Shown here: positions 1 through 7,056 of the stretch, one piece after another
Layout of the letters: every line of letters starts with the position of its first letter
How positions within the stretch are numbered: position 1 is the stretch's first letter
NCBI GenBank assembly: GCA_009774465.1
Contig: VSNT01000116.1
Span: forward strand, 1-12,682
From: Lachnospiraceae bacterium
Lineage (GTDB): Bacteria; Bacillota_A; Clostridia; Lachnospirales; Lachnospiraceae
Reading direction: 5' to 3'
DNA: 12,682 nucleotides
Translations under genes and position numbers: made by a program
The notes under the pieces: model-generated
Told to the model about the DNA's origin: nothing
Database searches by the model: none
What the model saw: the letters and a program-made list of their open reading frames with translations, nothing else

Positions 1-2743
1 CCACACTTAACAGGAGCAAGAGCAGCGCCGCCATAATCGGGAGGGAAGCAGAAAGTTCCGAAGCGCCCAATAGGTTCTGGATAACCGAAGTGATCGGGAT
101 GGTCAGGAGAGCGGAAACACCCACACCCAGAATACCTGCCAACAGCCCCACAATCACCGTCTCTGCATTGAACACCTGTGAAATATTCCGTTTTGACGCA
201 CCTATCGCCCGCAAAATACCGATTTCCTTTGTACGCTCCAATACAGAAATGTGCGTGATAATTCCAATCATAATACTGGAAACAATCAGTGACACCGCAA
301 CAAACGCAATCAGCACGTAGGAAATTACATCTACAATCGAAGTAATGGAACTGGTAAGCAGCGCCACATAATCTGTATAGGTAATCTGCTCCTTCTTTTT
401 GGCCCCCTCGTTGTAACGGTCGATACAGTCTGAAACTGCTTCTTTGTCCTCAAAGCTGTCCGTATAAATGCTGATAGAGGACGGGGCATCGTAGCTTACC
501 TTCCCGAATTTTCTCATGTTTTCTTCAAAGGTAGGCCCGGCAATAAATATATCGTAAGCCGACACCAGGGTTTCCTGATCCGGGTCATTTTCCAGCCATT
601 CATCCAGCGCCCTTGCCAATTCGATTTCATCTTCTTCCGTCCGTTCCACCCCTTCCATAGCCGCCATCTCACTGGGACTCATGGAAGGCGCGCCCTGCAT
701 GGCCTCTATATGCTCCTGCTCTTCCTGGGCATCCGTCTCCTGATGTTCCAGAATATTTGCATACATAGCAGCCTTATCGGAAATCCCCATATTTGACATA
801 TAAATCATTGCATCAGCGGCTTTTGCTTCATCATCCGCAGCTTTGAAATTGATTCCGTTTAATACATTGACTTCCGGCGTCTTTTCCTGTGCCAGAACAA
901 CCGCGCTTTCATCTGTATGTTTTATCACATAATCAGTCAGCTCCACCGTATATGCCACAGAAGTAGGGATTGACGCATTTTCAGCATCCGCCGCCGGACG
1001 GATAATGCCGGTAATCTTCAAATTTACACTGTTTTCCAAAAGGGATTCTATCTGCATAACATCATCCCCGATATAGGTAAACGTGCCGTCCTTGTTTTCT
1101 TTATACTGGTCGCAGGGTAAAACCATGTAAAAAGTATGTCCGCAGATTTCCTCATAGTCCCAAATACGTTCCTGCGCATCTTCCCCATTCTTAATCTGTT
1201 CGGTAATCTCTTTATGTTCCTCCCCGGTAATCAGACCAAGCTGGTATAATGTCCCTGCCGGAATCGAATTATTTTCATTCAGCACAAGGACGACTTCATT
1301 GTAATTTTCCGGCCAGCTCCCATACAGCAGGTCATAACTGTCAAGAAGAATCGTGCTGACTGCTTTTCCGTCCGTCCCCGGCATCAGTTCGGAGAAATTT
1401 TCAGCCCCTGCATCGGAAGAACCGCTCATTACCTGATTCATCCGCTCCATATTTGCCGCAGGCCCCCCTCCTGCTGCACTGTCCTCACTGGAAAGAGTGG
1501 ACATACTGACCTGATCTATGTCCGCATCGGAGGCCACCAGGTTCCCGTCAGCATCATAAGAATAAATTCCAAAATGGGCGCCATAGGAATACACCACGCC
1601 ATTCTCACCTAAATACTGGTGGATTTCACTTTCCGGATCATCCAGATACTCCTTAAACGCCGTCAGGTTGTTCTCTTTAATATTTGACGCCATTTCCTCA
1701 CTGGTTTCGATAGCACTGTAATCTGCGTAAACTCTGGTACGGTTTCCCTCTGCCGAAACCTCATTTTCCCGCCTGCCGCCTCTCGTCCCCATAATCCCGG
1801 ACATATCCACGGATTGAGAACTGATCGTAATAGGATAGGAAGTCATGGTGCTTTTCTGTATATCTGAAATATAACCGTTTACCCCTTCTGCCAAAGCCAG
1901 GATCAATGCAATGCCGATAATCCCGATAGAGCCGGCAAAAGCGGTCAGAATCGTCCGCCCCTTCTTTGTCCACAGATTATTAAAACTTAGGGAAAGAGAA
2001 GTCAGAAAGGACATTTTTGCCTTCCCCATCCTTTTATGCCCTGCCCCTTCAGGCGTTTCTTCCGGCAGGAATGGATCACTGTCATCTGTAACCCTTCCAT
2101 CCCGTAATTTCACAATCCTTGTAGAATACTGCCTGGCAAGCTCCGAGTTGTGCGTTACCATAACAACCAGCCGGTTCCCAGCAACCTTTTTCAATAGTTC
2201 CATGACCTGTATACTGGTTTCGCTGTCCAGTGCCCCGGTCGGTTCGTCCGCCAGAAGCACTTCCGGGTCATTTACCAGGGCACGGGCAATCGCCACCCGC
2301 TGCATCTGCCCGCCGGACATCTGGTTTGGTTTCTTGTGAAGCTGATCCCCCAGTCCCACTTCCTCCAGCGCCTTCCTTGCCCGCTCCCTGCGGTCATTTC
2401 TGGAAATACCGCCAATCGTCAAAGCCAGCTCCACATTGGCAAGGATTGTCTGATGGGGAATCAGGTTGTAGCTTTGGAACACAAAACCGATGGTATGGTT
2501 CCGGTAAGCGTCCCAGTCCCGGTCTTTATATTCCTTCGTGGAAATACCGTTGATAACCAGATCTCCGGCATCGTAACGGTCAAGACCGCCTATCACATTC
2601 AGAAGCGTAGTTTTACCTGAACCGCTGGGGCCAAGTATGGAAACAAATTCATTATCCCGCAGATTCAAGCTGACATCATTTAGAGCCTGCTGGACCAGCT
2701 CACCCGTCCGGTACTGTTTTGATATGCCTTTTATTTGCAGCAT
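1..2743 (-). CDS. Fused ABC transporter ATPase/FtsX-type permease (3' end cut by window edge)
   Basis: One continuous frame of 914 codons runs from ATG at 2743 off the left edge. Residues 1-225 form an ATPase of the MacB/LolD type: Walker A GPSGSGKTT (38-46), Q-loop Q90, signature MSGGQ (142-146), Walker B VLLADE (162-167) and H-loop H198. A linker leads to a first membrane helix (about 263-285), then an extracytoplasmic region of roughly 520 residues rich in acidic residues and Met. The C-terminal FtsX-like part has a helix near residues 810-840, the coupling segment ERTKEIGILRAIGASKRN, another helix, and the start of the last helix at the edge. Such proteins work as dimers that couple ATP hydrolysis to mechanical or export work on the envelope; the substrate cannot be told. 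AAAGGGTG precedes the start. It follows the TSUP gene but has its own four-repeat operator. The fusion and frame are certain; only the last few dozen residues are missing. Confidence 0.93.
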   Translation of the reverse strand, partial: MLQIKGISKQYRTGELVQQALNDVSLNLRDNEFVSILGPSGSGKTTLLNVIGGLDRYDAGDLVINGISTKEYKDRDWDAYRNHTIGFVFQSYNLIPHQTILANVELALTIGGISRNDRRERARKALEEVGLGDQLHKKPNQMSGGQMQRVAIARALVNDPEVLLADEPTGALDSETSIQVMELLKKVAGNRLVVMVTHNSELARQYSTRIVKLRDGRVTDDSDPFLPEETPEGAGHKRMGKAKMSFLTSLSLSFNNLWTKKGRTILTAFAGSIGIIGIALILALAEGVNGYISDIQKSTMTSYPITISSQSVDMSGIMGTRGGRRENEVSAEGNRTRVYADYSAIETSEEMASNIKENNLTAFKEYLDDPESEIHQYLGENGVVYSYGAHFGIYSYDADGNLVASDADIDQVSMSTLSSEDSAAGGGPAANMERMNQVMSGSSDAGAENFSELMPGTDGKAVSTILLDSYDLLYGSWPENYNEVVLVLNENNSIPAGTLYQLGLITGEEHKEITEQIKNGEDAQERIWDYEEICGHTFYMVLPCDQYKENKDGTFTYIGDDVMQIESLLENSVNLKITGIIRPAADAENASIPTSVAYTVELTDYVIKHTDESAVVLAQEKTPEVNVLNGINFKAADDEAKAADAMIYMSNMGISDKAAMYANILEHQETDAQEEQEHIEAMQGAPSMSPSEMAAMEGVERTEEDEIELARALDEWLENDPDQETLVSAYDIFIAGPTFEENMRKFGKVSYDAPSSISIYTDSFEDKEAVSDCIDRYNEGAKKKEQITYTDYVALLTSSITSIVDVISYVLIAFVAVSLIVSSIMIGIITHISVLERTKEIGILRAIGASKRNISQVFNAETVIVGLLAGILGVGVSALLTIPITSVIQNLLGASELSASLPIMAALLLLLLSV

Positions 2744-2797
2744 AAGCCATCACCCTTTCTTCAACGCCTAAATTCATATGTTGTGCGCTGTCCCTGT

Positions 2798-2852
2798 ATT
2801 ATGCCGATTCAATCTCAAGCCAATCTCAACCGAACCTCAACTCAACCTCAAC
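2798..2852 (-). promoter_or_regulatory. Promoter with four-repeat operator for the ABC gene
   Basis: On the minus strand four heptamers follow each other at exactly 11-bp steps: GTTGAGG (2846-2852), GTTGAGG (2835-2841), GTTGAGA (2824-2830) and CTTGAGA (2813-2819). A 9-bp gap leads to CATAAT (2798-2803) as the -10 box. No good -35 hexamer is present, as expected of an activator-dependent promoter. The array begins 2 bp past the stop codon of the TSUP gene. This is the longest array of the four in the window; extra repeats would let two regulator dimers bind. Assignment to the response regulator at 7057-7734 is inference. Confidence 0.8.
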
Positions 2853-2854
2853 TT

Positions 2855-3619
2855 TTACAGCCAATTAACAAGAGCCAGCACAGCCCCTAATCCACACAGG
2901 GCAACGCCTGTAACCCTGTTCTGTTTTTTGGCATCCACTTTATTCGCAAATAACGCCGAAGCTCTTGCCCCGACCAATGCCGCTATCACACAGACCACAA
3001 GGGCCGTTACATTTACCGTACCGCCAATGATTACATGGGAAACCGCCCCTGTCAAAGCCGTAAATGTCATAATAAAGGTACTTGTTCCGACTGCCGTTTT
3101 CAGGCTATATCCGAGAACAGAGGTCAGTGTAATCAGAAGCAGCACGCCACCGCCAGCACCGACAAATCCACAGAACAGACCGATATGGATTCCTGAAAGC
3201 AAAGACCGTATAACCCTCTTTTTCGGCTCTATCTCATCCATCCTTGATGTGGTCTTTGTTATGGGGCTTACAAGAAAACGGACACCCATAATAAAGGTCA
3301 TAATATAAGAACTGCCTCCCAAGACCGCATTGGGAAGGAGCGAGGACAGCCAGCTCCCCAAAATTGTAAATACAAGTACAGAGGCCATCATTATAAGCCC
3401 GTTTTTAATATCAAGATTTTTATTTTTCCCATAGGTGTATGCCGTGACTGCCGAAGCCAGCACATCAGAAGCCAGTGCAATTCCTACCGCTTCATATGCC
3501 GTAAATCCGCAGAAAGTAATCAGCATGGGCGTAATAACCACCGCTGCGGATAAACCGGCAAGCCCTGTTCCAATACCTGCTCCAAGTCCTGCGATAATGC
3601 AGACGATTATCAATACCAT
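2855..3619 (-). CDS. TSUP-family permease (TauE/SafE, DUF81)
   Basis: A 254-residue, almost wholly hydrophobic protein with the two-fold internal repeat of the TSUP family: GLGAGIGTGLAG at residues 11-22 and GFVGAGGGVLL at 151-161, each opening a half of about four helices. A charged cytoplasmic loop at about 122-136 separates the halves. Known members export sulfite, sulfoacetate or other small anions, or take up thiosulfate; the substrate here is unknown. The frame is open to a TTG at 3640, but AGGAGG (3629-3634) lies inside that extension and sits 9 nt before ATG 3619, so ATG is chosen. It follows the DUF4405-like gene by 27 nt and is last in the anchored-flavodoxin operon. Company with redox proteins fits a sulfur-compound exporter, but that is inference. 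Confidence 0.9.
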   Translation of the reverse strand: MVLIIVCIIAGLGAGIGTGLAGLSAAVVITPMLITFCGFTAYEAVGIALASDVLASAVTAYTYGKNKNLDIKNGLIMMASVLVFTILGSWLSSLLPNAVLGGSSYIMTFIMGVRFLVSPITKTTSRMDEIEPKKRVIRSLLSGIHIGLFCGFVGAGGGVLLLITLTSVLGYSLKTAVGTSTFIMTFTALTGAVSHVIIGGTVNVTALVVCVIAALVGARASALFANKVDAKKQNRVTGVALCGLGAVLALVNWL

Positions 3620-3646
3620 TTTAATAAGCCTCCTATTCAATATCTG

Positions 3647-4021
3647 TTATTTCTGCTGTTTTGCCGAAGCCTTTTTCCAATGCACTCTTATATGTATCAC
3701 AGTCAGAATCAAAAATAAGAGCGCCGTTATCCTATGCAGACCGACCGCATACAGAATCCCGCTTATCATCACCAGTAAAAAGTCAATGAGCAGCAACACA
3801 TTCCATATAGTACGCATCCACCTTGTCCGGCTAAATGTTCCCTTGCCAATGCCTGCCCACCATGCCAGATTTAAAATATTGTGAGCAACAACTAAGACGA
3901 ACAAAGCCGCCCCCAGGAACATATGCAGGACAATCCCCGTTCTCTCCGAAGCCATAAGCAGAAACGTAATAACCAGCATCCCTATATCTATACATAACTT
4001 GCAAACCTTTTTGATACGCAT
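3647..4021 (-). CDS. Small four-helix membrane protein, DUF4405-like (possible haem b protein)
   Basis: 124 residues with four membrane helices at about 9-24, 33-55, 73-91 and 97-115. Histidines H33, H47, H96, H110 and H114 lie in or at the ends of helices. The pattern (TG..LH..LG, then H..LNL.WW, then L..ISGI, and a final helix with two His four residues apart) matches my memory of the DUF4405 family, resembling small cytochrome b or ferric-reductase-like cores. Bis-His haem b binding is plausible but unproven. AAAGGAGG overlaps the TAA of the flavodoxin-like gene upstream and lies 4 nt before ATG 4021; the gap between the genes is 10 nt, so the two are very likely translated together. A membrane electron carrier partnered with the anchored flavodoxin is the obvious idea. 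The existence of the gene is certain; the family name is moderately so. Confidence 0.85.
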   Translation of the reverse strand: MRIKKVCKLCIDIGMLVITFLLMASERTGIVLHMFLGAALFVLVVAHNILNLAWWAGIGKGTFSRTRWMRTIWNVLLLIDFLLVMISGILYAVGLHRITALLFLILTVIHIRVHWKKASAKQQK

Positions 4022-4031
4022 GAAGCCTCCT

Positions 4032-4769
4032 TTACTTTGCCAGACCAGCTTTTGTCAGGAATTCTTTTACGCCGTCCTCACTCCTTGCGGAAAGTCCATC
4101 CGCCACCACTGCATCCGGGCAGGCTGCGGCAATCTGCTCCGGGCCGGAACCTAAACCCAATGCCTGACTGGTGGCAATCGGTATGATCGTCTTTCCCGAA
4201 AAATCATATTCCTCCAAAAATGACAGAACGGGCACCGGCATACTGCTTAGCCAGTTCGGGTAAATAATAATCACCGTATCGTAATTTTCTATGCTTTCAA
4301 GATGTTCTGTCAGTTCTGGCCGGATTGATGTACCCGTCTCGCTATGGTGCCGGTCAAACGCTCCGCCGTAAGTTTCCGGGTAAAGGTCATCTACCTTGAT
4401 AGGAAAAATATCACCTCCGGTCACTTCCTGTGCTGCAAGTGCCAAAAGCTCCGCATGGCCGTATCCGGTTCCATCTTCTATTTTGAGGCTTGCCGAGGAC
4501 ACCGCATCCATTTCATCCGCCGTATACACCCGGTTATTTGTCAAAGAGAAATATGCCACAAGCACATTGCTCTCACCTGTCACAGACATGGTTCCTGCGG
4601 ATATGTCGCTGACGGGAATTTTCTTTGCAAGTGGATTCGGGAAAAAGGTACAGTAAAAAATACCTCCGCCAACTATGGCCGCTGCCACTATTACCGCTAT
4701 GACAGCTATCACAACTTTTTTACGTCTGCTCATTTTTTTCTTTTCCTTTTTTGCTGATGAATTTTCCAT
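4032..4769 (-). CDS. Membrane-anchored flavodoxin-like protein (Flavodoxin_4 type)
   Basis: 245 residues. A strongly basic N-terminus (KKEKKKMSRRKK) precedes one membrane helix (about 19-43) with no lipobox cysteine. A short linker follows, then a flavodoxin fold from about residue 68. Visible elements are VLVAYFS (69-75, strand 1 and start of the phosphate loop), YPNW (170-173), SFLEEYDFSGKT (183-193) and ATSQALGLGSG (199-209). The usual GNT of the phosphate loop is not contiguous: an insertion of about 25 residues separates YFS from GTGYGHAE (100-107). Related proteins with such an insertion exist in Actinobacteria and Firmicutes. By the positive-inside rule the flavodoxin domain would lie outside the membrane, which is unusual. 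AGGAGG (4776-4781) is 6 nt from ATG 4769. First gene of an operon with the DUF4405-like and TSUP genes, with its own operator. Confidence 0.9.
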   Translation of the reverse strand: MENSSAKKEKKKMSRRKKVVIAVIAVIVAAAIVGGGIFYCTFFPNPLAKKIPVSDISAGTMSVTGESNVLVAYFSLTNNRVYTADEMDAVSSASLKIEDGTGYGHAELLALAAQEVTGGDIFPIKVDDLYPETYGGAFDRHHSETGTSIRPELTEHLESIENYDTVIIIYPNWLSSMPVPVLSFLEEYDFSGKTIIPIATSQALGLGSGPEQIAAACPDAVVADGLSARSEDGVKEFLTKAGLAK

Positions 4770-4796
4770 ATAGGACCTCCTCGTTTTCTATTTAGA

Positions 4797-4829
4797 TTTA
4801 TAGTCATTGAATCTCAACTCAACCTCAAT
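4797..4829 (-). promoter_or_regulatory. Promoter with two-repeat operator for the anchored-flavodoxin operon
   Basis: On the minus strand ATTGAGG (4823-4829) and GTTGAGA (4812-4818) are exactly 11 bp apart, followed by 9 bp and TATAAA (4797-4802) as the -10 box. The distance to ATG 4769 leaves a leader of about 20 nt holding AGGAGG. The distal repeat covers the TGA stop (4825-4827) of the metallophosphoesterase gene, so operator and coding sequence share bases. Same architecture as the other three sites. Confidence 0.75.
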
Positions 4830-5946
4830 TTGATCCATGACTTTGCTTCAATTCAATCACCACATATTCACAATGTTTCTCTGTCCGTATCGGAAATACA
4901 CCCACAGACGCCCCGGAAGAAACAATCAGCTTACAGCCGTTCTCCTGATATTCCCCATAACAGGGCATTCCCATTACACGCATAAACAGTCCGGCCGGAA
5001 AAGCCTGCCCTGCATGGGTATGCCCGGATAGCTGCAGGTCTGCCCCCGCATCCCCATTTGCAGCGTTTTCCACCGGCTGATGATCCAGCACGATGATATA
5101 GCGTTCCTGATCTGCCCCTTCCAGAATTTCCTCTGCGGACAGACGTTCCCGCTTCTCATAATATCCCACATCATCCCTGCCTGCCAAAATCAGGTCGCCC
5201 CCAATCTCCGCATATTCATCCTTTAAGATAATGATTCCATTATCTGTAATGGCCTGCTCCAGTTCCTGATCTGTGAAGCTGCGGTGTTCCCTGTCCTCCT
5301 GCCTGTCATGGTTTCCATACACATAGTAAATCCCATAACGGCTGTCCAGCTTTCCCATCATGCAAAAGACTTCTTCCATTGACTCCTTTGAAGTGCCGCC
5401 CTCCACAATATCTCCGCCAAGCACAATAAAGTCCGGCTCCAAAGCCCCGATTTCTGCCATCAGCTCCTGCAATACAGCCGGATTCTGTACCGTTCCATAA
5501 TGGGTATCGCTGATAAAAACAATCCTGTAATCGGCAGATATTTTATCCGTTTCTATGATGTATTCCGTTCTGTCTATGTGTCCGACATTGTAATACCCAT
5601 ATCCCAGCATTAGAAACACTGCCAATACCTGCAGGATTCCGCCGTGGCACAGAAATTCCCAAAACCTACCCCCTTTTTCATCCTGTCTGTGTCTGCCGAT
5701 TTGCTTTATTATCACTTCCATTAAATTCGTCACGATGAAGACGCCCAAAAAATGGAGAATAATTACAATTCCGGGCGGCCACAGCGCAATTAACAATGCA
5801 AAGCCCGAAAAGAGGACAGCCCGAAGGCAGGTGACGTACCATTTCTTTCTTCCTACTCCATAGAAAGAGAAAACCCTCCTTACCTGCCAGTCCATGTAAC
5901 ACAAGACAGCGAGTACGATTGCCGCAAAGAGCGCATAATGAAGCAT
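4825..5946 (-). CDS. Membrane-anchored calcineurin-like metallophosphoesterase (YaeI/YkuE-like)
   Basis: 373 residues. Hydrophobic segments at about 2-19, 43-78 and 103-120 anchor the protein, and the phosphoesterase domain begins near residue 137. All metal-ligand motifs of the family are present: DTH (147-149), GGDIVEGG (177-184), GNHD (211-214), DHQP (288-291) and SGHTHAGQ (307-314). Relatives such as E. coli YaeI and B. subtilis YkuE act at the membrane face, for example on lipid A intermediates or wall components; the substrate here is unknown. The frame extends to an ATG at 5973, but that ATG overlaps the predicted -10 box and GGGAGG (5955-5960) lies 8 nt before ATG 5946, so 5946 is chosen. 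First of the minus-strand series, divergent from degV. Its stop lies inside the next operator. Confidence 0.92.
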   Translation of the reverse strand: MLHYALFAAIVLAVLCYMDWQVRRVFSFYGVGRKKWYVTCLRAVLFSGFALLIALWPPGIVIILHFLGVFIVTNLMEVIIKQIGRHRQDEKGGRFWEFLCHGGILQVLAVFLMLGYGYYNVGHIDRTEYIIETDKISADYRIVFISDTHYGTVQNPAVLQELMAEIGALEPDFIVLGGDIVEGGTSKESMEEVFCMMGKLDSRYGIYYVYGNHDRQEDREHRSFTDQELEQAITDNGIIILKDEYAEIGGDLILAGRDDVGYYEKRERLSAEEILEGADQERYIIVLDHQPVENAANGDAGADLQLSGHTHAGQAFPAGLFMRVMGMPCYGEYQENGCKLIVSSGASVGVFPIRTEKHCEYVVIELKQSHGSN

Positions 5947-5971
5947 CTGCTTTTCCTCCCTTTTCCGAAAC

Positions 5972-6004
5972 ATCCTATCCCGCTTTTCTCAACTGAACCT
6001 CAAC
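5972..6004 (-). promoter_or_regulatory. Promoter with two-repeat operator for the metallophosphoesterase gene
   Basis: Minus strand: GTTGAGG (5998-6004), GTTGAGA (5987-5993), exactly 11 bp apart, then 9 bp and TAGGAT (5972-5977) as the -10 box. The predicted start near 5965 gives a leader of about 19 nt ending in GGGAGG and ATG 5946. This excludes the upstream in-frame ATG at 5973 as a start. Confidence 0.75.
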
Positions 6005-6051
6005 GGACACATATTTTGAAAAAATAAAATTTTGTTGAGGTTCAGTTGAGA
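5987..6051. repeat. Perfect 18-bp inverted repeat: back-to-back operators
   Basis: TCTCAACTGAACCTCAAC (5987-6004) and its exact reverse complement (6034-6051) flank a 29-bp AT-rich spacer. Each arm is itself a pair of GTTGAG repeats, and each arm sits 9 bp from a -10 box facing outward. The symmetry is therefore best explained as two identical operators driving divergent genes, not as a terminator or recombination site. Confidence 0.9.
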
Positions 6052-6066
6052 TTGGGCGTATACCAT
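6034..6066 (+). promoter_or_regulatory. Promoter with two-repeat operator for the DegV-family gene
   Basis: Plus strand: GTTGAGG (6034-6040), GTTGAGA (6045-6051), exactly 11 bp apart, then 9 bp and TACCAT (6061-6066) as the -10 box. The leader from about 6073 to ATG 6135 is about 60 nt, much longer than the leaders of the minus-strand sites, and contains a terminator-like hairpin. Confidence 0.72.
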
Positions 6067-6097
6067 AGCGAATATACTCCTAACACCTCATATACGC

Positions 6098-6119
6098 AAA
6101 ACGGGCAGCTCCCGTTTTT
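6098..6119 (+). terminator. Terminator-like hairpin in the degV leader
   Basis: AAAACGGG (6098-6105) pairs fully with CCCGTTTT (6111-6118) around the loop CAGCT, and a run of five T (6115-6119) forms its end. It lies between the DegV promoter and its ATG (6135), with the ribosome binding site directly after it. It could be a leader terminator or attenuator, or simply a stabilising hairpin. No alternative antiterminator pairing was obvious. Confidence 0.45.
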
Positions 6120-6134
6120 AAGAAAGGCGAACCC

Positions 6135-6980
6135 ATGAAAGAATTTATGATTTTTACCGATGGCGATGTAGACCTGCCATCCCCCTATGACAACGAAATT
6201 ATCCTGTTGCCCCAATATTATTATTTCGATGAAAGCATTGTCTATGGGGATGAGCGCATTCTCTCCCGTGACGAATTTTTTAAACAACTCCGCACCCGGA
6301 GAGCCTATACTTCCGGTGTCAATCCTGCTTTAGTGCGCGAGAAGTTTGAGAATATACTGAAAGCTGGAAAAGACATCCTGTGCATCACCGTTTCCTCCGG
6401 GTTAAGTGGTTCCTATGATACTGTTTACATGACTGCGCTATATCTGAAAGGCATGTACCCTGACCAACACATTGAAGTCATCGATTCTCTCAGCGCATCC
6501 CTTGCAAGCGGCTTTTTATGCATGGATGCACTGGATATGAAAAAGCAAGGAAAATCATTACAGGAGACCGTTGAAGAAATCAGAAAAAGGGTTCACCGCA
6601 TAGACCTTTATTTTGTCGTAGATAATTTCAAGTATCTGGTACAGGGAGGCCGTGTCTCCGAAGCGGTGGGGAAAATTGGCGACATTCTTGACATCAAACT
6701 GATTCTGACCATGAAAGACGGACGTATTGAGCCATACAGGAAAAACCGTGGAATGAACCATGCCCTGCGCAATATCAGGAATATTGCACAGTCTAAAGAG
6801 ACTGCCCGGCTCGGCGCTATCTATGTAGGCAATAAGGACATGTTCAACAAGTGCAAGTCGCTTGTTTCAAGCGACTGTGAGGCAGACCTGAACTTGATTG
6901 TTTCCTCCCATGTGGGCCCGGACACAACAGGCATTGCCATTGAATGGCGGGCTTACGGTACAGCAGACGAAAAAGCATAA
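6135..6980 (+). CDS. DegV-family fatty-acid-binding protein (FakB-like)
   Basis: 281 residues, the normal length for DegV proteins. Family landmarks in order: TDGDVDLP (8-15, usually TDSTADLP), TSGVNP (59-64, usually TSQPSP), SSGLSGSYD (87-95, the fatty-acid head-group loop), VVDNFKYLVQGGRVS (161-175) and HVGPDTTGI near the C-terminus (usually HTGPG). DegV/FakB proteins bind a fatty acid and present it to the kinase FakA for acyl-phosphate formation and phospholipid synthesis; no FakA-type kinase is in this window. Several motif positions differ slightly from consensus, so it may be a diverged paralogue. The ribosome binding site is AAAGG, 8 nt before ATG 6135. It has its own operator-type promoter and is followed after 76 nt by the response regulator gene with no strong terminator between, so read-through into the two-component genes is likely. 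Confidence 0.92.
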   Translation: MKEFMIFTDGDVDLPSPYDNEIILLPQYYYFDESIVYGDERILSRDEFFKQLRTRRAYTSGVNPALVREKFENILKAGKDILCITVSSGLSGSYDTVYMTALYLKGMYPDQHIEVIDSLSASLASGFLCMDALDMKKQGKSLQETVEEIRKRVHRIDLYFVVDNFKYLVQGGRVSEAVGKIGDILDIKLILTMKDGRIEPYRKNRGMNHALRNIRNIAQSKETARLGAIYVGNKDMFNKCKSLVSSDCEADLNLIVSSHVGPDTTGIAIEWRAYGTADEKA

Positions 6981-7056
6981 AATTTTTATAAGATAAGCAG
7001 CAAATCGCTTTATTGCTGCCTGCTCATAAGCTATACTAATAGCGGAGGTGCTAAAG

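Noticed and set aside
90..2620. Several plus-strand and one minus-strand frames inside the ABC gene
   Set aside because: They are shadows of the continuous 914-codon minus-strand frame, which carries all ABC motifs.
5971..5973. Upstream ATG of the metallophosphoesterase frame
   Set aside because: It overlaps the predicted -10 box and precedes the expected transcript start; GGGAGG serves ATG 5946.
5987..6051. Inverted repeat as a terminator or attachment site
   Set aside because: No T-run follows, the arms are far apart, and each arm is explained as an operator with its own -10 box.
7009..7037. Possible promoter TTTATT-17-TATACT ahead of the response regulator
   Set aside because: The -35 is poor and RNA would start within the GGAGG ribosome site.
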